Shown piece by piece: positions 18,143-27,446 of a DNA stretch of 64,000 nt. A program made the position numbers and the translations under genes. Source of the stretch: Chryseobacterium sp. IHB B 17019 (GTDB taxonomy: Bacteria; Bacteroidota; Bacteroidia; Flavobacteriales; Weeksellaceae); NCBI RefSeq assembly GCF_001456155.1, contig NZ_CP013293.1:3348001-3412000 (forward strand), given 5' to 3'. Within the stretch, counting starts at the first letter, position 1. Each line of letters begins with the position of its first letter. The notes under the pieces were generated by a model. The model was given only the letters and a program-made list of their open reading frames with translations. It did not search any database and was not told the origin of the DNA.

Positions 18143-19253
18143 TAAACCTTATCTTACAGGAAAAGAGACAAAATACATAGAAGAAGCGGTTGCCACCGGA
18201 AAAATTTCCGGCAATGGTGTTTTTACGCAAAAATGCCAGAAGTTTTTTGAAGAAAAATATGGCTTTAAAAAAGCTTTGCTTACAACTTCCTGCACAGACG
18301 CCCTGGAAATGTGTGCCATTCTTGCAGATATTAATTCCGGAGATGAAGTAATCGTTCCGAGCTATACTTTCGTATCCTCTGCACTGGCTTTTGTAAGGCA
18401 GAACGCTCATATTGTTTTCGCTGATTCTTACCCTGACAATCCTAATATTGATGCAGATAAAATTGAGAATTTAATTACCGAAAAAACAAAAGCAATTGTT
18501 GTCGTTCATTATGCAGGAATTGCCTGTGATATGGAAAAAATTCTTGAAATTGCGCAAAAGCATGACCTCATCATTATTGAGGATGCTGCACAGGCAATTG
18601 ACAGTTTTTATACATTTAGAGACGGGACGAAAAAAGCTTTGGGAAGTATTGGTCATCTGGGTGCGTTTTCCTTCCATGAAACTAAAAATATCATTGCAGG
18701 AGAAGGCGGAATGCTTACCATAAATGATGAAAAGTTCATCAACAGGGCAGAAATTATTTGGGAAAAAGGAACCAACCGTTCAATGTTTTTCCGTGGTGAA
18801 ATCAATAAATATGGCTGGGTAGATACGGGTTCTTCGTTTTTGCCGAGTGAAATTATTTCAGCTTTTCTTTGGGCACAACTGGAAAATATCGATTCTATTC
18901 AGAAAAAAAGACTGGCAATTTGGAACAGGTATTTTGAAGGTTTAAAGGATAATAAAAACTTTTCTTTGCCTCAAATCCCGGATTATGCAACAAATAATGC
19001 TCATATGTTTTTCATTATCTGTAAGGATTTAAACTGCAGGACAGAGCTTATTAAGAGATTAAAAGAAAATGAAATTTTAGCGGTATTCCATTATCTTTCT
19101 TTGCACAAAAGCGAGTTTTATGCTGAAAAGCACAGCAATGGTGAGCTTGCCAATTCCGATCATTTTGAAGACTGTCTTTTGAGGCTTCCATTATATTTTG
19201 AGCTAAGCGAAACTGAGCAACAGAAAATAATTGATATAATTAATAAGTTCTAA
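18129..19253 (+). CDS. dTDP-4-amino-4,6-dideoxygalactose transaminase (WecE/RffA-like)
   Basis: A 374-residue PLP enzyme that aminates C4 of dTDP-4-keto-6-deoxyglucose to the galacto-configured 4-amino sugar. The WecE-type features are FNKPYLTGKETKYI at the N-terminus, SCTDALEM, EVIVPSYTFVSSALAF, Asp152 in IIEDAAQAID and the PLP lysine Lys186 in FSFHETKNIIAGEGG. WxEKGTNRSMFFRGE and the DTGSSFLPSEI motif complete the signature. It follows and overlaps its acetyltransferase partner, in the order WecD then WecE. With the 3-amino branch at 7.3-10.2 kb, the locus can make two different amino-deoxy sugars from the same intermediate. Confidence 0.94.
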   Translation: MIPFNKPYLTGKETKYIEEAVATGKISGNGVFTQKCQKFFEEKYGFKKALLTTSCTDALEMCAILADINSGDEVIVPSYTFVSSALAFVRQNAHIVFADSYPDNPNIDADKIENLITEKTKAIVVVHYAGIACDMEKILEIAQKHDLIIIEDAAQAIDSFYTFRDGTKKALGSIGHLGAFSFHETKNIIAGEGGMLTINDEKFINRAEIIWEKGTNRSMFFRGEINKYGWVDTGSSFLPSEIISAFLWAQLENIDSIQKKRLAIWNRYFEGLKDNKNFSLPQIPDYATNNAHMFFIICKDLNCRTELIKRLKENEILAVFHYLSLHKSEFYAEKHSNGELANSDHFEDCLLRLPLYFELSETEQQKIIDIINKF

Positions 19254-19262
19254 CATACACTG

Positions 19263-20072
19263 ATGAAAAAAATTAATCCTGAAATATTTAAAGATCAATA
19301 TAAAGTAAAGGATGGAAAATACATCTTCATTCCGGTTCAGGAAGAAGTTGTGACTGATTTTCTTGATAAAATAAAATATAAGATAAAGAAATTCAACAAG
19401 ATATACAGCGCTCTGATTGAGATTATAAGTCCTGTTTATCCGCAACCTTTCTTTGATGCGAAACGTATCATCCGCAATGAAATAAGAGGTAAAGAGGTTG
19501 TAGCGCTTAATCTTGGCAGCGGAAATTCTGATTTTGGAGATGATTTGCTGAACGTGGATTTGCTTCCCTATCAAAATGTAGATGTAATCTGCGATATTGA
19601 AAATATTCCTTTTAAAGATAATTCTGTGGATTATATTATTAACATTGCCGTTTTAGAGCATGTCCCGAATCCACAAAAAGTAATTGCCGAAATCCACAGG
19701 GTTTTAAAACCTGGTGGGAAAATTTATTGTTTTATCCCGTTTATGCAACCTTTTCATGCATCTCCATATGATTTCCAAAGGTTTACTTTTGAAGGAATGA
19801 AGCATCAGTTCAAGGATTTTGAAATTTTGAACCTGAAACCGGTAGGCCCTACTTCAGGAATGCTTTGGGTAGTTCAGGAATGGTTTGCTTTGGTTTTTTC
19901 TTTTGGTATTAAGCCCCTTCATACTTTTCTTTACTTACTTTTTATGATCCTTACCTTTCCTATAAAATTTTTGGATGTTATTCTACAATATTACCCGATG
20001 AGCAAAAATATGGCTTCGGGGTTTAGTATTTATGCACAAAAAAAAATAAAGCATGGAAAAGATTCAAAATAA
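19263..20072 (+). CDS. Class I SAM-dependent methyltransferase
   Basis: A 269-residue protein. The SAM-binding motif is VALNLGSGNSDFGDD (about residues 80-94), with VDVICDIENIPFKDNSVDYI and LEHVPNPQKVIAEIHRVLKP GGK as the Methyltransf_11 motifs. Near the C-terminus a hydrophobic stretch (FLYLLFMILTFPIKFLDVIL) may associate with the membrane. It could methylate a sugar hydroxyl or cap the chain, which would fit a Wzt with a recognition domain, but no substrate is shown by sequence. Its last 20 bases overlap the start of the next gene. Confidence 0.85.
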   Translation: MKKINPEIFKDQYKVKDGKYIFIPVQEEVVTDFLDKIKYKIKKFNKIYSALIEIISPVYPQPFFDAKRIIRNEIRGKEVVALNLGSGNSDFGDDLLNVDLLPYQNVDVICDIENIPFKDNSVDYIINIAVLEHVPNPQKVIAEIHRVLKPGGKIYCFIPFMQPFHASPYDFQRFTFEGMKHQFKDFEILNLKPVGPTSGMLWVVQEWFALVFSFGIKPLHTFLYLLFMILTFPIKFLDVILQYYPMSKNMASGFSIYAQKKIKHGKDSK

Positions 20073-21630
20073 ATATGAAAATATATTAAGTTGGTTTTTT
20101 GTTCTTGGAGCCCTTTTTATTGGCTTTATAGTTTATTCTAATCTTAATAAAGGTTTCATATTTAATGATGAGGCGTATTATTTGTTTTTTTATAGAGATC
20201 ATGAAAGTCTGCCGACAGTTGATGCAACTAATTTTTATAGAATTTTCAAATTTATCTATACAGAAAATATTTATCATTTCAGGATAATAACGTACGGATT
20301 ATTAAACCTTTCCACATACCTACTCTACTTTTTTGGAAGCAGATATTACAAGCTTAAAGCTTCTCCTTTTCTCTTAGGATTCTTGGGAATCTGTTTTAAT
20401 TTTTGGGCTTGGGGAATTAGCAACATTGTACTGAACCAATATATCGGAAATACAATTCTTATCAACATCTCTCTATCGCTGGTCTTTGTTTATCTCATTT
20501 ATAAAAGATTATTCCCATTAATAATCTCAGGATTTTGTCTTGGATTATTATTGTTCAATGGGATACCACACACAATTGTAATTTTACCTATTGCTCTTTT
20601 TTTATTATATAATTTTTGGAAAAAAGACAAAACCCCGATAATTTATATTGTTATTGGAGGATTAATTGGCATATTATTTTATTTTACATGCATTGAAAGC
20701 TTTTCAAAATTTATTTCCCAGTTTGAATGGATTCAGTATTATAAGCAATTCCATACAAAGCAACATCCGAAAAGGTTTTTTGTATTCTGGATTTTAAAAG
20801 TAGTAGGATTTATTTTTGTTCCGGCAGCAATTTTAATCGGATGTTTATATAAATTTTCAAAGAATAAAATCCAGCACACGGACCGCATTTTAATTGTTTT
20901 AGGTATAATTTTTATTATTTCTAATTTTGTTTTTACTTCCATTTATATAAATTATATTTTATTAGCATTATTAATTTTCAGATATTTTTTAGAAAAAGAA
21001 ATCAGTCTTGAAAAGAAGACAATGCTCATCGTTTTATCACTTATTCCTTTCGGGCTTTCTTTTGGTTCAGGCGCCTATTTTGAAACACGAGGTTCACTTT
21101 ATAATGTTTACTATTATCTGGCTTTGGTAATAATTCTTTTATCAGTCTATTCTGTTAAACCTTATATTCTTTTCATTGTATTTTTTATTTATCAATGTGC
21201 CAGTTTTCCAAGTGTGTTAAAGGAAAAAGGCTGGAAAGATTTCGTATTTACGGAACAAACTGAAAAAGTAAAAATCAACGGCTACGATTTATATTTAGAT
21301 AAAGGAAGAAAAAAGGATATTGAAGACCTTCGTCCCTATCTTCAGGATCAACCCAATGTAATCTACTCAAGTAATCATTTGGCGGGCTATCTGTATATTT
21401 TAAATGCAAAACCACCAATTTATTATTATTTTACATTAAAAGATTACATTAGCTTTATTATTAACAAGGTAGGAAAAACTCCGGATGATTTTATTTATAT
21501 TGAAAGTAACGATTATCCTTTCTATTCTAAAGAAATTGTACCTTTGAAATTCGTAAGCCATCCGGAAAATTACAAAGTGGTAAAAACCGGAAGATTTACA
21601 TTATACATTCCCTCAAAACATAAAAAATAA
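20053..21630 (+). CDS. Multi-spanning membrane protein, possible GT-C type glycosyltransferase
   Basis: A 525-residue integral membrane protein with about eleven or twelve hydrophobic helices in the first 400 residues and a soluble C-terminal part of roughly 130 residues. The first loop carries NDEAYY soon after helix 1, the position where GT-C enzymes (PMT, ArnT, GtrC-like) place catalytic acidic residues. It has no further sequence signature that I recognise. Paired with the GtrB-like enzyme at 16546 it could add a side-branch sugar from a polyprenyl-phosphate donor on the outer face. It could alternatively be a polymerase-like or structural protein. Confidence 0.7.
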   Translation: MEKIQNKYENILSWFFVLGALFIGFIVYSNLNKGFIFNDEAYYLFFYRDHESLPTVDATNFYRIFKFIYTENIYHFRIITYGLLNLSTYLLYFFGSRYYKLKASPFLLGFLGICFNFWAWGISNIVLNQYIGNTILINISLSLVFVYLIYKRLFPLIISGFCLGLLLFNGIPHTIVILPIALFLLYNFWKKDKTPIIYIVIGGLIGILFYFTCIESFSKFISQFEWIQYYKQFHTKQHPKRFFVFWILKVVGFIFVPAAILIGCLYKFSKNKIQHTDRILIVLGIIFIISNFVFTSIYINYILLALLIFRYFLEKEISLEKKTMLIVLSLIPFGLSFGSGAYFETRGSLYNVYYYLALVIILLSVYSVKPYILFIVFFIYQCASFPSVLKEKGWKDFVFTEQTEKVKINGYDLYLDKGRKKDIEDLRPYLQDQPNVIYSSNHLAGYLYILNAKPPIYYYFTLKDYISFIINKVGKTPDDFIYIESNDYPFYSKEIVPLKFVSHPENYKVVKTGRFTLYIPSKHKK

Positions 21631-21636
21631 CAGCAA

Positions 21637-23433
21637 ATGTGTGGAATAGCAGGAATAATTGCTAATAATGCCCGAAATTATCAGGAAGAGCTCAAAAAAA
21701 TGACGGATGCAATGGCGCATCGCGGTCCTGATTCTTCAGATTTCGAATTTTACGAAAATGCAGCACTCGGCCACCGCAGGCTTTCCATTATCGACCTTTC
21801 AGAAAATGGAAAACAACCCATGCTTTCCAGCACAAAAAACGAATGCATCGTCCTGAATGGCGAAATCTATGGTTACCAGAACATCAAGGCACAGTATCCG
21901 GAATATCCTTATCATGGCAGTTCAGACACGGAGGTTATTCTGGCCATGTATCAAAGGAAACATGAAAATCTTATTCATGATCTTCCGGGAATGTTTGCTT
22001 TTGCTATCTGGGACAACGGAAAACAGGAATTATTTTGTGCAAGAGACCGTTTTGGCGAAAAACCTTTCTTTTACGCCATCGGAAAAAATAATGAATTCAT
22101 TTTTGCTTCTGAAATCAAAGCGATCTTAGCATCAGGATTAATTCAGCCAAAAGTAAATCAGGAAGCACTTTCCTATTATTTGCAGTATGGTTATGTAAGC
22201 ACCTATCACAGCATTTACGAAAATATTCACACCCTTCCTCCCGCTCATCAATTGATCTGGAAAGACGGAAAAGTTAATATTTCGAGATACTACAGCTTAC
22301 CTTCAAAAGACAGAGTTTTAAGCTTATCTGATGCCAAGGAAGAATTTATTTATTTATTAAAAAATGCAGTTCAAAAGCAGCTTATTGCCGATGTTGAAGT
22401 TGGCAGCTTTTTAAGCGGCGGTTTGGACTCTTCGTCGATTGTTGCCTTGGTTGCTGAGTTTTTACCTAAACAGACAACTATCAGTTTTGGTTACGACCAC
22501 AAGGAAAGCGAACTGAAATATGCCAAAGAAATTGCAGAAAAATACAATACAAACCACATTGAAGTTCATGAGAAAAAAGAAGATCTCGCAACTTCACTTT
22601 TAAAAATTTCTCCTTTTTTTGATGAGCCCTTTGCGGATATTTCTTTCATTCCGCATTTTGAAATATGCAGAAATGCTAAGAAAAATCTTACCGTTGTTCT
22701 CTCCGGTGATGTTGGTGATGAGCTATTTGGAGGATACAACTTTTATAGAGTTGAAAATCAATTAAGAAACCATTTTAGCTATAAAAATATCGTAGCCCAA
22801 TTTGGTTTAAAATTATATCAAAAATTAAGACCTACTTCTTTTATCACACAAAAGAATCTGGCTCATGAAAATATTCTGGATTTCCATCAGAACTTTGTAA
22901 GGAATTCCTTTAATAAGCAAGAAAAAAATTCTCTCGGAATTTCAGCAACATATACTCAGCCATACAGTTTCACCCCTAATCCTGATTCCTTGAATGATAT
23001 CATGAGAGTGGATCTCGAAGGCTATGTTCCCGGAAATATGATGGTAAAATCCGACAGGATGGCAATGGCCAATTCCCTGGAAGTAAGGACTCCTTTTCTT
23101 GATATTGATTTTGCAGAATTTTGCATTCAGCTTCCGGAACAACTGAAACTGGACAATGAAAATGACAAAATCATCCTTCGCGAAGCCATGGGATCTTACT
23201 GGACGGAAACCATCAGAAACCGCCACAAACAAGGGTTTGGTATGAGCGTAAAAAGTTGGTTTGAAGAAGAAAACCTTGTTCAGCTTTCGAATGACTTATT
23301 AAAGAATAAGGATCAGAAAATATTTAATTATATTGATTTTAAAGCAACTCAAAAGTTCCTTAATAAAGACCACAAACACTGGAATCTTTTACAATTGGCT
23401 CTTTGGGCGCACAACAACCAAAATGTTTTATAA
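21637..23433 (+). CDS. asnB: Glutamine-hydrolysing asparagine synthase-like amidotransferase
   Basis: A 598-residue enzyme with Cys2 exposed by MCGIAGII (Ntn glutaminase domain, residues 2-200, including HRGPDSSDF and GHRRLSIIDLS) and an ATP-pyrophosphatase synthase domain with the PPi loop FLSGGLDSSSIVAL (about residue 260). LSGDVGDELFGGYNFY is the usual core. Length is normal. In polysaccharide loci AsnB paralogues (for example WbqG-like) amidate uronic acids, so the Ugd-derived glucuronate is a plausible target, alternatively this simply makes asparagine. Its last base is shared with the next gene's ATG. Confidence 0.93.
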   Translation: MCGIAGIIANNARNYQEELKKMTDAMAHRGPDSSDFEFYENAALGHRRLSIIDLSENGKQPMLSSTKNECIVLNGEIYGYQNIKAQYPEYPYHGSSDTEVILAMYQRKHENLIHDLPGMFAFAIWDNGKQELFCARDRFGEKPFFYAIGKNNEFIFASEIKAILASGLIQPKVNQEALSYYLQYGYVSTYHSIYENIHTLPPAHQLIWKDGKVNISRYYSLPSKDRVLSLSDAKEEFIYLLKNAVQKQLIADVEVGSFLSGGLDSSSIVALVAEFLPKQTTISFGYDHKESELKYAKEIAEKYNTNHIEVHEKKEDLATSLLKISPFFDEPFADISFIPHFEICRNAKKNLTVVLSGDVGDELFGGYNFYRVENQLRNHFSYKNIVAQFGLKLYQKLRPTSFITQKNLAHENILDFHQNFVRNSFNKQEKNSLGISATYTQPYSFTPNPDSLNDIMRVDLEGYVPGNMMVKSDRMAMANSLEVRTPFLDIDFAEFCIQLPEQLKLDNENDKIILREAMGSYWTETIRNRHKQGFGMSVKSWFEEENLVQLSNDLLKNKDQKIFNYIDFKATQKFLNKDHKHWNLLQLALWAHNNQNVL

Positions 23434-24368
23434 TGCTTGATATTTCCGTAATTATCCCGGTTTATAATGCAGCTCAGTTTTTAGAGAAATCTGTGAATTC
23501 CGCTGTACATTTTGATGAAGTAAAAGAAGTTATTCTGATTGAAGATAAGTCGACGGATAATTCATTAGAAATATGTCAGAAATTAGCTTCTGAAAATCCC
23601 AAAATAAAATTGTTTCAGCATCCCGATAAAGGAAATCACGGAGCCGGAGCCACAAGAAATCTGGGCATAGAAAAAGCATCCGGGAATTTTATCACATTTT
23701 TAGATGCCGATGACTATTACCTTCCCAATAGATTCGACGCAGAAAAAAATATTTTTAATGATCCGAAAATTGAAGGTGTTTTCGGGGCCATCGGTGTTGA
23801 GTATTTAACAGAAAAAGGTAAACTGGAATATCAGAAAAAATTTAAGGATGCACCACTTACAACTGTAAATTATCCTGCAGAAGGCGAAGAGGTTTTCAGA
23901 GGTTTGTTAAGCTTAACTCCTAAGAAATTCGGAACATTTTTTCACCTTAATGCTTTGACTATCAGAAAATCTGCATTGGAAAAAAGCAAACTTCGTTTTA
24001 ACGAAAACCTTCGGGTGCATCAGGATTCCGATTTTAATATTAAACTTTCTTATCATTGTTATTTAAAATCAGGAATTATTGATAACGCAGTGGCAATCAG
24101 GGGGATTCACGATGACAACAGGATCACGAAAATCGCGCAGTATTCACCTCAGTACAATCAAAGACAATATCTTTATTGGAAATCTTTGTATGACTGGGTA
24201 AGTGAAAATAATTTATCTTTAGAATATAAAAAGAGAATTTATTTAAGCTTTAAATCTTTTGACCTTTCCCAGAAAAAAGGATGGGCAAAATACAGCAATA
24301 TTTTATGGGAAGGTTTTAAAAACCCTGAAATATTAAAGACAAAATACCGGTTTAATTATTATAGATAA
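23433..24368 (+). CDS. Family 2 glycosyltransferase (first of three tandem paralogues)
   Basis: A 311-residue GT2 enzyme with LDISVIIPVYNAAQFLEKS, EDKSTDNSLEICQKLA, HGAGATRNLGIEKASG and FLDADDYYLPNRFDAEKN (metal-binding DADD). The ATG at 23433 is used, since upstream in-frame ATGs lie inside asnB and the motif starts here. The TAATG overlap with asnB indicates coupling. It shares the DADDYYLPNRFDAE core with the two following genes, showing a tandem expansion. Specificity of the three may differ. Confidence 0.9.
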   Translation: MLDISVIIPVYNAAQFLEKSVNSAVHFDEVKEVILIEDKSTDNSLEICQKLASENPKIKLFQHPDKGNHGAGATRNLGIEKASGNFITFLDADDYYLPNRFDAEKNIFNDPKIEGVFGAIGVEYLTEKGKLEYQKKFKDAPLTTVNYPAEGEEVFRGLLSLTPKKFGTFFHLNALTIRKSALEKSKLRFNENLRVHQDSDFNIKLSYHCYLKSGIIDNAVAIRGIHDDNRITKIAQYSPQYNQRQYLYWKSLYDWVSENNLSLEYKKRIYLSFKSFDLSQKKGWAKYSNILWEGFKNPEILKTKYRFNYYR

Positions 24369-24377
24369 CAAACGCAG

Positions 24378-25319
24378 ATGAAAATTTCCGTAATCATTCC
24401 CGTCTATAATGCGGAAAAGTATGTGACGCAAGCTGTACAATCTGCTCTTCAATTTGAAGAAGTTTATGAAATTATCTTAGTTGAAGACAAATCACCAGAT
24501 AATGCGTTGCAGGTTTGCCGTCAATTGGCCGAAGAAAATGGCAGGGTAAAGCTTTTTCAGCATCCTGACCAGGAAAATCACGGAGCTTCTGCCTCAAGGA
24601 ATTTAGGAATCAAAAAAGCGAGCGGAGATTTTCTAGCTTTTCTGGACGCTGATGATTATTATCTTCCGAATCGTTTCGATGCCGAGAGAGATCTTTTTAA
24701 AAACCCTGAAGTAGAGGGCGTTTACGGAGCCATAGGAGTACATTTTTATTCCAAGAAAGCAGAGGAGCAATATTTTAAAGTTTTTAGAGACTCTCTCACC
24801 ACAGTTTATAAAAAACATCATCCTAAAGAAGTTTTTCCCGGGCAATTGTATTTATTGGGCAGCTTTGGAATGTTCAGTATTGTTGCGCTGACAATTCGCA
24901 GAGATGCTTTGACAAACAAAATGAATACTTTATTTAATCCTGGTCTGAAGCTTCACGAAGATACAGAATTCCTTTTGCGGCTGTCTTATTATCTGGATCT
25001 TTATTCCGGGAATATTGATGAAGCAGTTGCACTGAGGGGCGTACATGAAGAAAACAGAATTACCACAGCAGGCTTGAATAAAAAGAAGATTCAGGCTTCA
25101 AGACACTTGTTCTGGAAACATATTTCTGAATGGGCACAAGACGAAAAAACAATACCTGAAAATATCAAAATTCACATCGAGAGAATGAAACGCAGCTTTG
25201 AAATTGCCAATGCTCCGAAGCCGAAAAAATGGATCATGATCCTTAAATATCTAATTCTTGATTATCAAAGTATAAGATCCGGCTTGTACAATGTCAATTT
25301 CAGAAATACAATAATTTAA
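24378..25319 (+). CDS. Family 2 glycosyltransferase (second tandem paralogue)
   Basis: A 313-residue GT2 enzyme, clearly related to the preceding and especially the following gene. KISVIIPVYNAEKYVTQA, EDKSPDNALQVCRQLAEEN and FLAFLDADDYYLPNRFDAER are nearly identical in the paralogue at 25344, and HEENRITTA and KKWIMILKYLILDY at the C-terminus also match it. It begins nine bases after the previous stop. The close match suggests recent duplication. The separate maintenance of both copies suggests distinct linkages. Confidence 0.9.
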   Translation: MKISVIIPVYNAEKYVTQAVQSALQFEEVYEIILVEDKSPDNALQVCRQLAEENGRVKLFQHPDQENHGASASRNLGIKKASGDFLAFLDADDYYLPNRFDAERDLFKNPEVEGVYGAIGVHFYSKKAEEQYFKVFRDSLTTVYKKHHPKEVFPGQLYLLGSFGMFSIVALTIRRDALTNKMNTLFNPGLKLHEDTEFLLRLSYYLDLYSGNIDEAVALRGVHEENRITTAGLNKKKIQASRHLFWKHISEWAQDEKTIPENIKIHIERMKRSFEIANAPKPKKWIMILKYLILDYQSIRSGLYNVNFRNTII

Positions 25320-25343
25320 TTCTTTTAGAACCCCCTTCAAAAA

Positions 25344-26288
25344 ATGAACATTTCTGTAATCATTCCTGTTTATAATGCTGAAAAATATGTAGCTCAGGCA
25401 GTGGAATCTGCGCTTCAGTTTGACGAAGTATATGAGATAATTTTAGTTGAAGACAAATCCCCTGATAATGCTTTGGAAGTCTGTCGTCAATTGGCCGAAG
25501 AGAATGACAGGGTAAAGCTTTTTCAGCATCCTGATAAACAAAATCACGGAGCCGGCCCGACGAGAAATCTCGGTCTGGAAAATGCTACGGGAGACTTTAT
25601 CGCATTTTTGGATGCCGATGATTACTATCTTCCGAACCGTTTTGATGCAGAAAAAGAGCTTTTTAAAGATCCTAAAGTGGAAGGTGTTTACGGTGCGCTG
25701 GGCGTTCATTATTATTCTGAAAAAGCAAAAGAGCAGTATTATCATATTTTTGGAGACAGGCTGACAACGGTTCACAAAAGACACGATCCTAAAGACGTTT
25801 TTCCCGGACAGATCAATATGAGAGGAAGTTTCGGACTTTTCAGCATTGATACGCTAACGATACGAAGAGATGCTTTGGTGAAAAAACTTAAGCCATTCTT
25901 TAAAACGCATTTAAGGCTTCATCAGGATACAGAATTTTTATTTAGGCTGTCCTACTATCTGGATCTTTATCCCGGGATTTTAGATAAGGCTGTGGCGGTA
26001 AGGGGAGTGCATGAAAGTAATAGAATTACGGCTGTCGACACAAAGAAAATAAAACCTGCCACTACGAAAGTTCTTCTCTGGAGAGAAATCAATGAATGGG
26101 CAAAAAACGAAAATACAATTCCGACAGATATAAAGCTTCACATTGAGAGGATGCAACGCAGCTATGAAATCGCACTTGCACCTGTTTTAAAAAAATGGGC
26201 AATGGTTGTGAAATACCTCATTTGCGATTATCCTAGCATTAGATCAGGGCTTTACAATATTAATTTTAAAAAAGAATTATTTAAATGA
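25344..26288 (+). CDS. Family 2 glycosyltransferase (third tandem paralogue)
   Basis: A 314-residue GT2 enzyme, sister of the gene at 24378, sharing ISVIIPVYNAEKYVAQAVES, EDKSPDNALEVCRQLAEEN, HPDKQNHGAGPTRNLGLENA and AFLDADDYYLPNRFDAEKEL. Length is the same within one residue of its sister. The predicted metal site is the DADD motif near residue 92. It is the last plus-strand gene before a convergent pair. Confidence 0.9.
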   Translation: MNISVIIPVYNAEKYVAQAVESALQFDEVYEIILVEDKSPDNALEVCRQLAEENDRVKLFQHPDKQNHGAGPTRNLGLENATGDFIAFLDADDYYLPNRFDAEKELFKDPKVEGVYGALGVHYYSEKAKEQYYHIFGDRLTTVHKRHDPKDVFPGQINMRGSFGLFSIDTLTIRRDALVKKLKPFFKTHLRLHQDTEFLFRLSYYLDLYPGILDKAVAVRGVHESNRITAVDTKKIKPATTKVLLWREINEWAKNENTIPTDIKLHIERMQRSYEIALAPVLKKWAMVVKYLICDYPSIRSGLYNINFKKELFK

Positions 26289-26290
26289 AG

Positions 26291-26315
26291 TTTTTCTTGA
26301 GAAGAAAAATGCTAT
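26291..26315 (+). terminator. Possible terminator hairpin at convergent junction
   Basis: TTTTTCTT (26291-26298) pairs with AAGAAAAA (26302-26309) around a 3-base loop, followed by an AT-rich tract. It lies between the GT2 gene stop and the convergent acyltransferase. GGAATT-ATA-AATTCC (26337-26351) is a second small dyad in the same 100 bases. Both are AT-rich, so the evidence is weak. Confidence 0.3.
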
Positions 26316-26390
26316 TTTAAGTTTCACGGTTTTGGTGGAATTATAAATTCCGATCAATAGTGCCAATTGCAACATAAAACTCTGAAATTA

Positions 26391-27425
26391 TCAGGTGATT
26401 TTAACCTTAAGCTTCTTTAAGTAATTTCGTAAAGGTTTCTCAATAAATTGGTAGAAAAGCGCTGAAACAAATATTAAAACTAGAACATAGACCCAAAATA
26501 CACCATTGCTTTCATAGATCTGGAAATAATCCCATAAGACCGATCTCAAAATATACAAAACCGGAATATGTACAATATAAATTGCATAGCTGATTTCGCC
26601 TAGATACTCTAAAGGTTTCAAGGAAAATATTGTAGTTAAAATTCCATTATTACAGGAAATAAAATAGATCAGCGGAATAAAGAAAACTGCCATTAAACCA
26701 TTGTGAAAGTTTAACGGAACAAAAATTAATGACAATAAAATAGCCATAAAAATTAAAGAAATGATAACATCATAATTATTCTCCCTGAAATTTTTAACGA
26801 AAAATAAACCCGCAAGATTTCCCATTAAAAATTCATTTATATGTAAAAGCGGAAAGTAATGGACAAATTCATAACTGACTGTGTGTGGACCCTTAAACAT
26901 CGAAGAATTCACATACAGATTAGAAAACACCTGCGTGGTAATCCATATCAAAATAGTAATGACCCAAATGCTTTTATTCCCTTTTGAATAAAAATAATTG
27001 TACAATAGAGGAAAGATCAGATAAAAAAGAAATTCAACGGAGATAGACCATCCCGGAAAATTAAGTACAAGCGCCTCTCCCGGAATCCAGCTCTGAATCC
27101 CGAAAAGATACAGAAAAAGTTTATAAAAACTGAAACCCGAATATTTCGTGACGAGAAACAACAGCAATCCTACAACATATAAAGGATAAATCCTTGCAAA
27201 CCTGTTCCTGTAAAAATCCAAATAATCAATCTTCGCTTTTCTGTGATAGGCCACAATCATAATAAAGCCCGAAAGAATAAAGAAATAACTCACCCCGACA
27301 TTCGCCTTGAGGAAAATATCGGAGATATAATTGATCTTATATAAAAATAAATCTTTCTTAAAATGAGAAATAACGATCGCCATTGCAGCGACAAATCGGG
27401 TAAAAGTAATCTGAGGGATTTTCAC
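26391..27425 (-). CDS. Acyltransferase 3 family membrane protein (OafA/NodX-like)
   Basis: A 344-residue polytopic protein with the acyltransferase-3 layout: KIPQITFTRFVAAMAIVISHF at the N-terminus, GVSYFFILSGFIMIVAYHRK, YRNRFARIYPLYVVGLLLF, FPGWSISVEFLFYLIFPLLY and about ten helices. The conserved His is in VISHFKKD and the RIYP-type arginine in RFARIYP. Family members move acetyl or other acyl groups to sugar hydroxyls across the membrane, so it probably O-acetylates the polysaccharide. It is the second gene of a minus-strand pair, 21 bases after the methyltransferase at 27447. Confidence 0.92.
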   Translation of the reverse strand: MKIPQITFTRFVAAMAIVISHFKKDLFLYKINYISDIFLKANVGVSYFFILSGFIMIVAYHRKAKIDYLDFYRNRFARIYPLYVVGLLLFLVTKYSGFSFYKLFLYLFGIQSWIPGEALVLNFPGWSISVEFLFYLIFPLLYNYFYSKGNKSIWVITILIWITTQVFSNLYVNSSMFKGPHTVSYEFVHYFPLLHINEFLMGNLAGLFFVKNFRENNYDVIISLIFMAILLSLIFVPLNFHNGLMAVFFIPLIYFISCNNGILTTIFSLKPLEYLGEISYAIYIVHIPVLYILRSVLWDYFQIYESNGVFWVYVLVLIFVSALFYQFIEKPLRNYLKKLKVKIT

Positions 27426-27446
27426 GGATTAAATTACATATAATGC

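Noticed and set aside
23403..23432. Longer start of the first tandem GT2 gene
   Set aside because: The extra residues are from asnB; the motif begins at the ATG overlapping the asnB stop.
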